From Buddleja alternifolia (taxonomy: Eukaryota; Streptophyta; Magnoliopsida; Lamiales; Scrophulariaceae), in assembly GCA_019426215.1 (NCBI GenBank), contig CM033400.1, positions 19,204,568-19,268,567 on the forward strand: DNA of 64,000 nt, read 5' to 3'. Positions 24,017 to 34,202 of the stretch are shown piece by piece. The notes beneath the pieces are model-generated. The model was given only the letters and a program-made list of their open reading frames with translations, searched no databases and was not told where the DNA came from. The translations under genes and the position numbers were made by a program. Numbering within the stretch: the first letter of the stretch is position 1; every line of letters begins with the position of its first letter.

Positions 24017-24021
24017 AGTGC

Positions 24022-24031
24022 AAGTGGGAGA
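24022..24031 (+). other. Polypurine tract of the complete Copia
   Basis: AAGTGGGAGA followed by T and the 3' LTR start TGTTAG; it would prime plus-strand DNA synthesis. Confidence 0.8.
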
Positions 24032-24032
24032 T

Positions 24033-25690
24033 TGTTAGATATATGCCCTAGATGCCAATGATGACAAATAGTTAGATTAGGGTATCTCATTATGTTGTAC
24101 AAACTATTAAAATGATATTAATAAAGGCATCTGCATTTTGTTCATATAAATCTTTATGGCATCTAAATAAGTATTGAACATATAGTCCATGTAAATAAAG
24201 GTTTGACTCTTTGCCCTTTATGGAATAAAGACGTGGCATGGGAAGAGTCTTACACCATATCACTTAAAAGGGTTCACAAGTCAAAAAATCTTAATTGGGC
24301 ATTAAGATTCGACTTGTATGACACATGCTCTGACGATGAGTGTCAGTCGAACACAATAGGGTAGTAGGAGCAAGTATCATAGATATGTCAATGAAATTGA
24401 CATATTCGAACACGGCTCGTAGTAATCCGATCACATGGGTATTTACTCAGTGATTGTCAATGATTGGATTACTGATCGTAATAGTATGCGTGAGCCTTAG
24501 ACCTAAGGGTTCATGATCAATGTGCTTGTATTATTGGATCTGTTACCAGAGTAGTTAGGCCCATATCACCCGTCGGTGGGGTCAACCTCAAAGTGCGATA
24601 TCAATTAGACAAGTAGCAGTTGATCAGTGATCGCCAAGATGGGATTCACTGTCTCGATAGTAAACGAGAAAGTATCCTGTGCGATTATAGGCTAATGAAA
24701 TTATAAGTCTTTCGCCAAAGCATAACAACTAACTCATGTGGGACATTAAGGGTAGTTTAGTAATTTCATTATGCTATAATCTAATGCACAGTATCAAGTT
24801 TAGTGAGTTTGACATTTTCCATAACTCTCACTTGATCGGGATACGTCAGTGAAGGGCTTATACTCATACGGCATTTATGATCAAGAGGTTCGTAAAATGA
24901 TTCCTTCATTTCGTACTCAATTGGGTTACGATGTGAGTCCACGGGACTGGCTAGGTGTCACTCACATCCTTAGGTAATTCCTCCCTTTGCCAATTGAGAC
25001 GAACCTAAAGAGTCGCGCTATAAGAAACGAGCGGGATGTATCTTTTTGTGTAAATCTTTTAGAAAGAATTGAATGGACTGATTGATTTAATTAGATTAAA
25101 TCAATTAATTAAATATTTAATTTAATTGGATTAAATTAAATTATTTGATTAGTACATTAATTAATTGGAATTAATTAATAGTATATATTATATTTAAATT
25201 GGATTTAAATTTAAATATATACAGATGGGCTAGAAACTAGACAAACAAATTAAAAGCCCACCCAGTCCAAGGCAACCTTAGTAAGGGCGGCCACTTAGGG
25301 CTTTTTGGAGTAGCCTCCAACTTGTTCCACAAGTTAGTTGAGTTTAAAAGGACTCCTATAGTGGAACAAACCCTAAGTAACAAGATAACATTACACAACA
25401 CAAAAAGAAAAGAACTCTCTCCCCTCTCTCCTCTCTAGCCGTCCACTACTGTAAAGAAGGAGGAGTCTCGAGATCTTTGGAAGGCTCGTTTCGCGTGAAG
25501 CTTTAGAGACAGGAGCCCTTGGAGGATTGTTGTTCTGCAGAATCAATAAACGAATCAAAAGAGTATGTTTATTCGTTCTAAATTTCGCGAAACCCATGAA
25601 AAATCATCAGATCTATTTTTGTGATCTACCGGTAGGAATCCTCGAATCTTCCGCTGCAATTCTCTGTTTTCCTGTACGGGATTCCTAACA
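24033..25690 (+). repeat. 3' LTR of the complete Copia
   Basis: 1658 bp, TGTTAGATATATGCCC to ATTCCTAACA, the same length as the 5' LTR with scattered substitutions. Followed by the GTGAG duplication. Confidence 0.92.
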
Positions 25691-25702
25691 GTGAGTTATA
25701 CC

Positions 25703-26186
25703 CTAGGTTGCACGGGTGCGGATACGACAGGATACGGGAACGGCGATACGGATTTTTCAAAATTTTAGGATACGACACGCCGATGATACGTGCATATATA
25801 TGCATGTATAATATGTAAAAATAAATTGATTCGATAAATTCATTGATATAAATAAAATTTTGTCTAGTTTTGTAAATTTCTTTGTCATTTATTTAACTTT
25901 TATGTGTTCATTTTTAATAAAAGACCGAAAATATTATCTCTTTTCCTATTTTAGTCCAAAATGTATTGTAAAATATTTTAAAAAATACTCTATCTGGTAT
26001 CTAAAACGTGTCGGATACTTCAAATTTTGTGTTGGATACGGTATCCAGAATTTTCTCTTTTCTTTTTATTTTTGAACACTTCAAAAATGGTCCGGACACA
26101 GTATCCAAGAGTATCCGTGCCGGATACGGGTACAATAGGGATACGATACTGCACGGGGTCGATTTAGGAGTATCCGTGCATCATAG
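25703..26186. mobile_element. hAT-like MITE with GATACG-rich ends
   Basis: 484 bp flanked by GTTATACC on both sides (25695-25702 and 26187-26194), an eight-base duplication. The ends are an imperfect inverted repeat: CTAGGTTGCACGG on the left and, read inward, CTATGATGCACGG on the right. Both subterminal regions are rich in GGATACG. The first base of the left TSD is the last base of the Copia TSD, so two elements inserted side by side. The interior is AT-rich without a transposase. Confidence 0.8.
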
Positions 26187-26194
26187 GTTATACC

Positions 26195-26727
26195 TAGTCA
26201 GTCACGTGGCCTACTTTGTAGCCCAAACAAGATCGAAAGAATGGATCAGTCCAAAACCTTCCAATCGTGAATATCGTATACGTATAAACCTTTTGTTCTT
26301 GTATCCCAGTCATGTCAACTCACTAAACTTGACCCTATGTATAATTATAATAATACAAAATCATTGAGTTTCCTTTAGTGCCTAGCACAAGCAACTCTAT
26401 TGCTTTGGCCAAAAATTTTGATCTCTATTATCTATAATCACATAAGACACATTCTCACTCAATTATGAGAGAACAAGTCTCATCTTAGTAATCAGTGAAG
26501 ATGACCACTCGCCCACCAAGCCTCATTTTGAGGTCGACCACACCAACAGGTGAATTGGATCTAACTACTCGAGTGACAGACTTGATGTCACGAGTGCATC
26601 TTCAGCCTGATACTTCAGTTCAAAGGTTCACTTATACCTATCACGAATAATCAGTTCCACTGATGTGCCTACAATCATAAGCTCCCACTATCACATAGTG
26701 TCTGAATGGCACTCCCATGTCTGTCAG
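26195..26727 (-). repeat. Copia LTR fragment (antisense), proximal part
   Basis: The reverse complement matches the solo LTR at about 10400-11010 over nearly its whole length (for example CAGTTCCACTGATGTGCCT here is the inverse of AGGCACATCAGTGGAACTG there). Once the Copia element and the MITE are removed it joins the piece ending at 16724. It breaks off at 26727, leaving out roughly the first 290 bp of the LTR. Confidence 0.75.
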
Positions 26728-26936
26728 GAGATTTTATCCGGGAGATTTGAAGCAAGGAGTTCCTTAAAAAGAAAGTTGCTGATTCATTCTTCAAAAGGTA
26801 AACACGAGTAAACTTTTCTCATTAGTTTTGAACCTGATGACCATATCTGCCTAAACTTGTTTAGGGGATGCAAAAAAAAATTTAAATTATCTGTTTTCAC
26901 TACGCCGGCATCCTTGGGGTTGTACCGATTCCAACA
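26728..26936 (+). repeat. Tail of a second-family Copia LTR
   Basis: About 209 bp matching the end of the LTR at 16010-16219 (GGAGATTTGAAGCA, GGTAAACACGAGTAAAC, GGTTGTACCGATTCCAACA). Only the 3' end is present; the rest was deleted. Confidence 0.7.
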
Positions 26937-27365
26937 ATACTTTTAGTTTTACTTATTTGAATTGCGACATTTATTATGGTAATAAATTGGTTGGCAGTGC
27001 CACTTTAGTTAATGGATTTTATTATTTAAATGTCCAAAATTCTTGTGTAGTAAATGTTATGACTAAGAAACGTGGTAGACTAGAAACTAATTTGAGAATT
27101 AAATGGTATCTTAGACTAGGTCATGCCGTAGAGCACAAGATCCACAAGGATCTTAAACCCACTGGGGTAGGATCCCAACATGTGAATCATGTCTCATGGG
27201 CAAAATGGCTAGATCTCCCTTCACCGGGGATATTTGAAAGAGTCACTCAGGTTTTTGGATTAGTGGATACCGATGTTTGCGGGTCATTTGGAGAAATGGC
27301 CCGTGGATGTTTCTACTAATTCATCACATTCACAAATGATCATTCAAGGTATGGTCTAGTGTATC
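26937..27365 (+). pseudogene. Copia pol fragment (pre-integrase and integrase start)
   Basis: The open frame resembles the complete element around 21220-21640: CDIYYGNKLVGSATL, FYYLNVQNSC, LRLGHAVEHKIH, then VDTDVCGSFGEMARG and FITFTNDHSRYG after a stop at about 27319. One HHCC His pair is altered (WYLRLGH). Both ends are cut, by an LTR tail on the left and another LTR tail on the right, so it is a short relic left by deletions. Confidence 0.75.
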
Positions 27366-27783
27366 TGATCAATAAGTCAAGTGATTTAAATACACATCAC
27401 TTGTGAGATTTGACCAAAGTTATTCATAACTCTCCTAGCACTAGAAAAAAAGAAATCCCCCCTCGCTCTAAAAGCTCTAGCTGTCGTCCCCTTAGAGTAA
27501 AGAGGAGTTTTTTTTCTTCATCATTCTGCGTGATTATTTAAAGACGGATTAAATTCGCAGTTTGGATCAGACTTCAAGAAATCATCAAGGAATTTAAGAA
27601 GGCTGGAAATTTTGAGAATTGGAGAAGCTAGTTCTGTAGAAGATTTGGAAAATTTAAAAGAGTCGAATTCTCCAACCACTTCGCTTCAACGGGTATGTTT
27701 TACCGTTTCGATTTGAATATGTAAATCAAGATAACCACCTATGGGAATTTTTCTTCCGCTGCGTAATTTTTTGTGAAACCAAA
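27366..27783 (+). repeat. Tail of a Copia LTR of the solo-LTR family
   Basis: Matches the solo LTR from about 11427 onward (AATAAGTCAAGTGAT, ATAACTCTCCTAG, GTGATTATTTA, TCTCCAACCACTTCGCTTCA) up to CTTCCGCTGCG. The terminal TAACA is missing or changed (GTGAAACC). Confidence 0.7.
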
Positions 27784-28360
27784 GTATGGATACAATGAAG
27801 TGGAGAAGTGAACATGAATAATGGTTACAATGAACATTATGCTTACATAGACGAGAAAGTATGGCTACGGTAAAAAGGAGTACAGGTAATATGAATATGA
27901 AGTCCAAAGCGCAATGTAGGATGCTCGAAATCATAAACTATTTTTTTCAATGTATACACGTAGAGATGAGTTTTCAACCACCACTGGTCGCGACATGCGC
28001 CGACGCGGGATCGCATTTGGGTTGGCCGCGAGTCGAGGCACATGTGGGACTAATATCCGCACCCCTCGCCGATGCCCCGGAGGGGCGACGCGATGCGTGA
28101 CACGTAGAGATATCCAAAAATGTATGACACATTATCAAAAAAACATCTAGTATGAAAATTTTATTTTTCAAACGTAAGCTAAAATTTGTCGATAGTTTGT
28201 GCGACTTCATGAGAAATTCCATAATGCACTCTACGATGCTTGAAATCATAAACCATTTGTTTTCCTTTCAAAGTAGACACATAATACTTTCCAAAGATGT
28301 ATGACATATTATCAAAAAACGTCTAGTATAAAACAGATTTATCTTTAAACATAAACTAAA
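27784..28360. repeat. Duplicated intergenic sequence with a GC-rich insert
   Basis: Two diverged copies of a block beginning with GATGCTCGAAATCATAAAC (27920) and GATGCTTGAAATCATAAAC (28234), each followed by GTATGACA(C/T)ATTATCAAAAAA and a CTAGTAT block. The first copy has an extra GC-rich 144 bp (27968-28111) bounded by the direct repeat ACACGTAGAGAT (27956-27967 and 28100-28111). No gene is recognised. Confidence 0.55.
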
Positions 28361-28756
28361 GGGATAATGACAGACACTCTCCTCAGTTATGAGGTGATGT
28401 GCACTTTGCCCCCTAACTTATTGAAATGTGCACTTTGCCCCCTCACTTATCATAAAATGTGCACTCCACCCCTTCGAGCAGCTCGGGCAGGGGCAAAGTG
28501 CTACAAAACACATAAGTGAGGGGGCAAAATGCTACAAAAACACATAAATCAAGGGGCAAAGTGCTACAAAGACACATAAGTCAGGGGTCAAAAGTCCAAT
28601 TTTTATGATAAGTGTGGTGCCCGAATCTGTCCGAACTGCCCGAGGGGGTGAAGTGCACATTTTATGATAAGTGAGGGGGTAAAGTGCACATTTCAATAAG
28701 TTAGGGGACAAAGTGCACATCACCCCATAACTGAGGGGGGTGTCTGCTATTATCTG
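28361..28756. mobile_element. Fold-back MITE of Mutator type
   Basis: 396 bp with long inverted arms of about 130 bp: GATAATGACAGACACTC.. on the left and the inverse ..GTGTCTGCTATTATC on the right, including GTGCACTTTGCCCCCT words in both arms. It is flanked by TAAACTAAA (28352-28360) and TAAGCTAAA (28757-28765), a nine-base duplication with one mismatch, as for Mutator-like elements. The centre holds three copies of a GGGCAAAGTGCTACAAA unit of about 37 bp. No transposase is present. Confidence 0.8.
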
Positions 28757-29209
28757 TAAGCTAAAATTTGTCAACAGTTTTACTGTAACTATACATCATG
28801 TTCTCTTTATACATACTTCTTCTTCATTGTATAAATATGCTAAGTGAATTTTAAGCATACTTCATCTTAGCGATAACCATAATACTTGTTCGTTTTAACT
28901 ATACTTCGTGTTGAGGATGGAAGGCAGTGTCGCCGGCGCCAGATATAGTGACAAAGGTGTCGTCGATGGTGGTCGCCGGCGATTGTCTAGGCGGTGGCTC
29001 CACTAGCGATTGTCGTGGTGATGACTCCGCCTCCGCCTGTGACGACAGGAGTTGGGGGTGGAGGTGGGTGGGTTATTTCTTTCTTTATTTGAAAAGAAAA
29101 ATAGAAAAAAAAATATAATATAATTAATTAAGTGGGGGTATTATTGTCCCTTTGCATGGAATAGGGAGTTAAGGAGCGCAATATTTGAAAATATGGGGGG
29201 GCGGGGGTA
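28757..29209. other. Intergenic DNA, no gene recognised
   Basis: AT-rich, then a GC-rich patch with GTCGCCGGCG words at 28925-29060, then AT-rich again. Open frames in the GC-rich patch look compositional. Confidence 0.4.
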
Positions 29210-30562
29210 CGCCTAGCATTGGTTGGGTCTGACCCAGATCCAGATCCAAAACTTTGGATCTAAATTCAGGCCCAAACCTGAATATTTAATTTGGGTCTAA
29301 ACCCAAATTCAAACTCAAAATAAACCAATACCCAGACTCAAACTCAGACCTATCCAAAACTTTAACAAAGCCCAAAATTCCAAGGCCAAACCCCAAATTT
29401 ATTACAATATATATATCTCTCCATCTTCAAACCTTACTAGTCTACTACCAGCAACCACCAAACTATCTCCCTCATCAGTCGCCGCCGCCCATCGCCGGCC
29501 GCCGCCCCGCCACCAGTCGCCGGCGGCCGATCCGCCGCCTCCTTGTCCCGCCGCCGCCGCTGTTTCTCCTCCTTTCTCCCCACCGCCGTCGCTGCCTCTT
29601 CCTCTCCCGTGCCGCCGCCTCCTTCTAGTCCCGCCGCCGCCACTCCTTTCTTCACCTTTCCCCCACCGCCGCCTCTCTCTCATCCTTTGCCACCGCCACC
29701 GCCACCGCCACCTCTCCTTTCACTAATTAAGGCTATGAAACTACTTTTTGTGTGGCTAATTTGAAGTAAAGCCCGGATGGAAACTTGGATTCCTCTGCTT
29801 TTCTTATTGAAAGATTTACTCGAGAAATTAGTGTAGGGAAATGGGTCTTCTTCTTCTTCTTCTTCTCTTTGGGGGCAGTGACTGTGACTGTGAGTGTGGT
29901 GTTTTTTTAGAGAGAGAAAGCTTTGGATACAGAGTAAGAGAGAGATAGAGTGAGTGTGTACGTATATGTGTGTGTGATTTCTTTCTTCCTCAAAGCATGG
30001 TTAATAATGAGATTGTAATTAATTACATAGGCTAATCCTTACTTTTCACTGTAACTAAGCCAGGATAAACGTGGGAGGCAACCTAGGATTTGATGCCATT
30101 AATATAATATGCCATTAATATGCCGTTAATACTGAGTGTGTGTGTATATATATATATATATTTCAGATTTAGTATTATATGTATAATTATACAGTTTTTT
30201 TATATTTTTATTTTTATATACACTATATATTTCAGATTTAGTATTATATGTATAATTATACAGTTTTTTATATTTTTATTTTAATACTGAGTGTATATAT
30301 ATATATATATATTTCAGATTTAGTATTATATATATACATAAATATCTTTTACTTATTATATATGTGTGTGTATATATATTCAAATTACATTTATATGATA
30401 TACATTTTAATATTTATTTATATTAACAAAACATTAATTATCCAAAAAAGAAACAAAAAAATAATTAAAAAAAAATGTAAGACAAAGGCCTAGGGCCAGA
30501 CCCAAAACTTTGGGTCTAGGTCCAAATTTTGGATTTGGATTTGGGCAGGACCTGCAACATCA
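29210..30562. mobile_element. Putative TIR element with low-complexity interior
   Basis: About 1350 bp bounded by an imperfect inverted repeat: left end GGTTGGGTCTGACCCAGATC.. with CAGATCCAAAACTTTGGATC, right end read inward GTTGCAGGTCCTGCCC.. with CAAATCCAAAATTTGGACC. Further CCAAA/TTTGGGT words lie in both flanks. The interior contains (CCG)n-rich DNA at 29478-29720, a (TTC)n run and AT-rich tandem repeats, with no transposase. No clear TSD was found, so family and edges are uncertain. Long open frames over the CCG block are composition artefacts. Confidence 0.4.
30118..30345. repeat. AT-rich tandem repeat, about three units
   Basis: A unit containing ATTTCAGATTTAGTATTATA and TGTATAATTATACAGTTTTT occurs near 30160 and 30229, with a third partial copy at 30312, joined by (TA)n and (TG)n tracts. 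Confidence 0.85.
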
Positions 30563-31074
30563 CTTCTTTTGGTTGCAAGGATCCCCGAATTGAATTTAGT
30601 AATTGGGGTTTTTCCTCCCCAATTTTCCGATAACACAACTACTTGTTTTGTCTGAGAAAGGCCTTTAAATCTCAAATTTTTTTCTTCTAAAAGAAACGAG
30701 AAAATTATAGTACATAATCCAGAAGCATGATAGGGTGTCAACTTTGAAGATAGATATATCCAGGGGGGGTGCGAATGCCACGTCAATCTAATGTCACCAT
30801 CTCTTTAATTGATTATTATCCACAGCAGGTTGCAGATGCAGAGATATGGGTATTATTTCATGTCATCAAAGTGGATGGTACTAAAGTATATTTATCAATT
30901 ATTGAATGTGTATTAGATGATATCATAAAGTAAAATAATAATATCATCTGGATGATCCAACGATTTAAAATGCACTTATTACGTTCCCACTTAGGTAGCA
31001 TGGAATGAGCCACCAATTCAATTTACATCCCATTTTTCTTTGATTCTTATCGTACTGCCGCCATCATCATCATG
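30563..31074. promoter_or_regulatory. Upstream region of the rhodanese gene
   Basis: No gene is seen. AT-rich sequence leading to the TATA box at 31075. It may hold the promoter, but no individual regulatory element can be asserted. Confidence 0.4.
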
Positions 31075-31080
31075 TATAAA
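31075..31080 (+). promoter_or_regulatory. TATA box of the rhodanese gene
   Basis: TATAAA in the context ATGTATAAAACC, 145 bp before the start codon, leaving a 5' UTR of about 115-120 bp with a (TAT/TAC)n microsatellite at 31160-31193. Confidence 0.6.
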
Positions 31081-31224
31081 ACCATACAAAATATCTCCAC
31101 TCCCCTCACTCTTTCATTATTCCCTTCCCATATATCTATATATTCTCATAACTTCGTATCAGTATTATTATTACTATTACTATTACTATTACGTCGTACA
31201 AATCAAGGTAATTACAATACTAGA

Positions 31225-33371
31225 ATGAAGGCAATCTCTGTAGTTTCCTGTTCTCCTACCTTATTCCCTCAAAATCGTTCGGAGGATGCAAATAAGAGGT
31301 ATTATTATATATGTTTTGCTTTTGTTCCTGATTTATGATCCTCAAAGTATAATAATTATTATTATTATGCAATTTTAGGTGTTTATCAGTGTCTTCTCCA
31401 AATGTGGTGAAGTCTGAGCTTCGGTCTTCCAGACCACGTAGCCTCAGCGCTAGCAATAGGAATGTTCCCAGCTTCGGGTAACTCTCTCTACACCTACTGA
31501 AATTGTGTATCATTCTTTAGCTAAGAAATAGAGCTTAAATTGCTAAAAATGGGATGTGGATTTTGCTCTGCTTCGTGCTGTTAAATTGCGAATCATACCC
31601 GTATGTATGTATGTATGTAAATGGTTGCTCCGGATTCCTATGAAGATGCCTACATTCTAATACTAGTATTCTATACCTGGAATTTTGTAAGTAGCATGCC
31701 AATGATAATTCCAATTCCAATTCCAATTCCAATTCCAGTTCCAATTTGGTATGGATGATTCGCAAACTTCGCATGTGACTAATAATACTATGCTGTATAT
31801 TCCAATCTTTTGGAAAATTCTTGTGTTGTTTTGATTATTTATGTTCATAATCCATATTATCACGCCAAAATCGTATCGTACTTTTGAACAAGACTATCCA
31901 GCGGCCAAGCTGGTAATGTTTTTTTAGATTTAACTTCTTTTCTTTTCCTTTTTAATTATCCGCATAGAAAGGAACATAGTTTGGAGTGATACACCCCTCA
32001 TTACAATACGATTCCACCGGCAGGAGGATCACAAGGATAGGCACTTTAGCAAAGCCCCATTGGCAAATATCAAGAAGGGGTAAATAGGATAGACGTAGTG
32101 TGAAATTGGGCGATTTTGCCTGAGTTCTATTAGCTTATCAAGTCTAAATTTACTACCAACACCACATGTTCAGCTCTTCATTAATTGTTGAATTGAAAGT
32201 TGTATGATGAATAAGTTGAGGATTATATAATTTGCACAGTGGGGTGGCAACAGAGAGTGGGAATGTGCAGGGTGTTGTTCCAACATCGGTGCCTGTTCGT
32301 GTGGCACGTGAGCTTCTTCAAGCTGGTCATCATTATCTAGACGTTAGGTCGTATATCCTTCTTTACCTAATATCGTCCTTCTTAATCACTTCATTTATTA
32401 TCCCCTAACACGAATATAATGGTTTTCAAAAATTTTGCAGGACCAACGAGGAATTTAGTGCTGGACATGTTGCTGGTGCCGTCAATGTTCCTTTTATGAC
32501 AAGAGTTGGACCAGGTTTGTGGCGAATGAAAATTATTGAATTTTGAATTTATTAAGGTTAATTAGTTTCAGCTTCATAAAATTCCCTGCAGCTAGTGGTT
32601 TCTGTAAATGAAATGATCAGATTACTCTGGCACTAGTTCTATATGTGATGTGGAAAAATTCAAATCCGATTTCGTTTTGTCAGTTTTTGTGGAAAATTGG
32701 AACAGGTATGAGCAGAAACCCGAATTTTGTGGAGGAAGTGTTAACTCATTTTGGGAAAGATGATGAGATTATTGTTGTAAGTTCCTAAACCTAATACTAA
32801 AGGTTTATGGTTATGGCATTTTGCAAGGAAAAACGTTATATACCATCATTTTGTCCCCGATCCTTGATATGATAAGATATCTATTTGTTATGCTTAACAT
32901 AAATTACGGAAATCCAACTAAATATGTGTATTGCATTCATTTCTTACCAAAATTGAAAGAAGTGACAAAACCGTGAAAAATAATGGTGGTGTATAGCATC
33001 ATTCTTTAGCAATATATATACTAATAAGAATACTTGTGGTACTGCAGGGATGCCAGTTGGGGAAAAGGTCACTTATGGCCGCATCACAGCTCCTATCTGC
33101 TGTAACTTTCTTTCCCTTTCAACATTAGTGATCGAACTTTTTCTAAGTTGTTTTTACACCATAAATCATACTCTTCTGAGTTCTGATCCTCGCCATATTT
33201 CAAGTTGTATAAAGTTTATGAGCATAATTTGATATTATATTTAGGGTTCTTATTCACCCTAAATTGACGAACTAATATCGAGTAATGAACTAATTGTAGG
33301 GTTTTACTGGAATTACTGACATGGCTGGAGGATATGATGCTTGGCTACAAAATGGACTTCCCACCGAGTGA
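31225..33371 (+). CDS. STR16-like: Single-domain rhodanese (thiosulfate sulfurtransferase 15/16-like), plastid-type
   Basis: Seven exons: 31225-31298, 31379-31477, 32240-32347, 32441-32514, 32706-32776, 33048-33101 and 33300-33371, all with GT..AG introns and consistent phase, giving 183 residues. The basic, Ser-rich N-terminus (about 65 residues, no early acidic cluster) looks like a chloroplast transit peptide. A single rhodanese domain fills residues 70-178, with CH2A-like YLDVRTNEEFSAGHVAGAVN, the active-site loop GCQLGKRS (catalytic Cys about residue 144) and the C-terminal MAGGYDAWLQNGLP. The family transfers sulfane sulfur in vitro; plant members (SEN1/DIN1, STR15, STR16) are linked to senescence and dark response. 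Which paralogue this is cannot be settled here. The frame is intact. Confidence 0.9.
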
Positions 33372-33463
33372 TATAACATTCTTAGCCACTATGGAAAAAT
33401 TGGTTGAATCAACTGTGTCTTGTTAATAATTGTTGGAAAACCATATTAGTAACCAGACATTGA

Positions 33464-33502
<39 letters not shown>

Positions 33503-33795
33503 CCAATGTTTTTGGAACAGGGTCTGGTATATTGTATATACTATATATTGTAAACGATGTTTCAGGCTCTGAATTATTTTATTGTGATATGATATCAAAC
33601 AAGCAGATGGGAAAATTTCTTGTCAAGTTTAACGGGCAAGATGCATTCTACCCTATGGTCAATCTAATTTTCACAAAACTCCCTACAATAAAAGGACTGA
33701 CATGGTGGGTTTAATTGATGCTTGATTTTAAGGGAAATACCTTCAGGAAGTGTATTTTCAATATCATGTGTTGGTACTTCTAAGAGAAAAACTAA
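33372..33795. other. 3' flank of the rhodanese gene
   Basis: 3' UTR and spacer with a (TA)n tract at 33466-33497. The plus-strand open frame ending at 33714 has no recognisable protein. Confidence 0.4.
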
Positions 33796-34202
33796 GGCTA
33801 TCTTTGGTTATGTTTTGGGATGGTATTTTGGTGAGAATTATTGGTGAGAAATTTATGGGGACACGTGCGTGTTTGATGAGATTGTGTTTGGTTTTATTTT
33901 GGGAGTTGGTTTTTGGGTGTGTTTTTTTGGTGAAATAATGTTTGGTTTTGTTTTCAGAGGGAACAAAAGTTACTGTAGCAGTCAAATCATGAAACTTTTG
34001 TCTGAAAAAGAGGAGAGAGAAGAGAGAGAGCACATAGAGAGGAGTGTAGTGACAAAATAGGTGTAGAAAGATGGCAAATAATTATTATGTTTTTTTTGGA
34101 CAAAAAAAGTAGTGTATTTTTGACCAAATATTGTGTGAGCCAAACATTGTTTGGTGGGAATTTTAGACCAAACATGAATTGAAAACATAACCAAACATAC
34201 CC
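33796..34202. mobile_element. Tourist/PIF-type MITE with TAA duplication
   Basis: 407 bp flanked by TAA (33793-33795 and 34203-34205). The left end GGCTATCTTTGGTTATG and the inward-read right end GGGTATGTTTGGTTATG form the inverted repeat. Three-base TAA/TTA duplications with this kind of end are typical of PIF/Harbinger MITEs. The interior has TTTGGTTTTGTTTT words and no transposase. It lies about 0.4 kb downstream of the rhodanese stop codon. Confidence 0.75.

Larger units (their letters stand above)
16725..25690 (+). mobile_element. Complete Copia retrotransposon with perfect TSD
   Basis: An 8966-bp element with two 1658-bp LTRs, a tRNA-iMet primer-binding site, a long structured leader, gag-pol in Copia order (Gag, protease, integrase, RT, RNase H) and a polypurine tract. 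It is flanked by the identical duplication GTGAG (16720-16724 and 25691-25695). By eye the first 750 bp of the LTRs show about 27 differences, so the insertion is moderately old. The coding region has at least seven in-frame stops and two frameshifts and cannot make a functional polyprotein. It sits inside an older antisense LTR. Confidence 0.92.

Noticed and set aside
29402..29764. Ala/Gly/Arg- or Pro-rich ORFs of up to 93 residues
   Set aside because: They lie over a CCG-rich low-complexity block and are open in several frames on both strands.
33430..33714. Plus-strand ORF after the rhodanese gene
   Set aside because: It begins in a (TA)n tract, has no recognisable domain and lies in the expected 3' flank.
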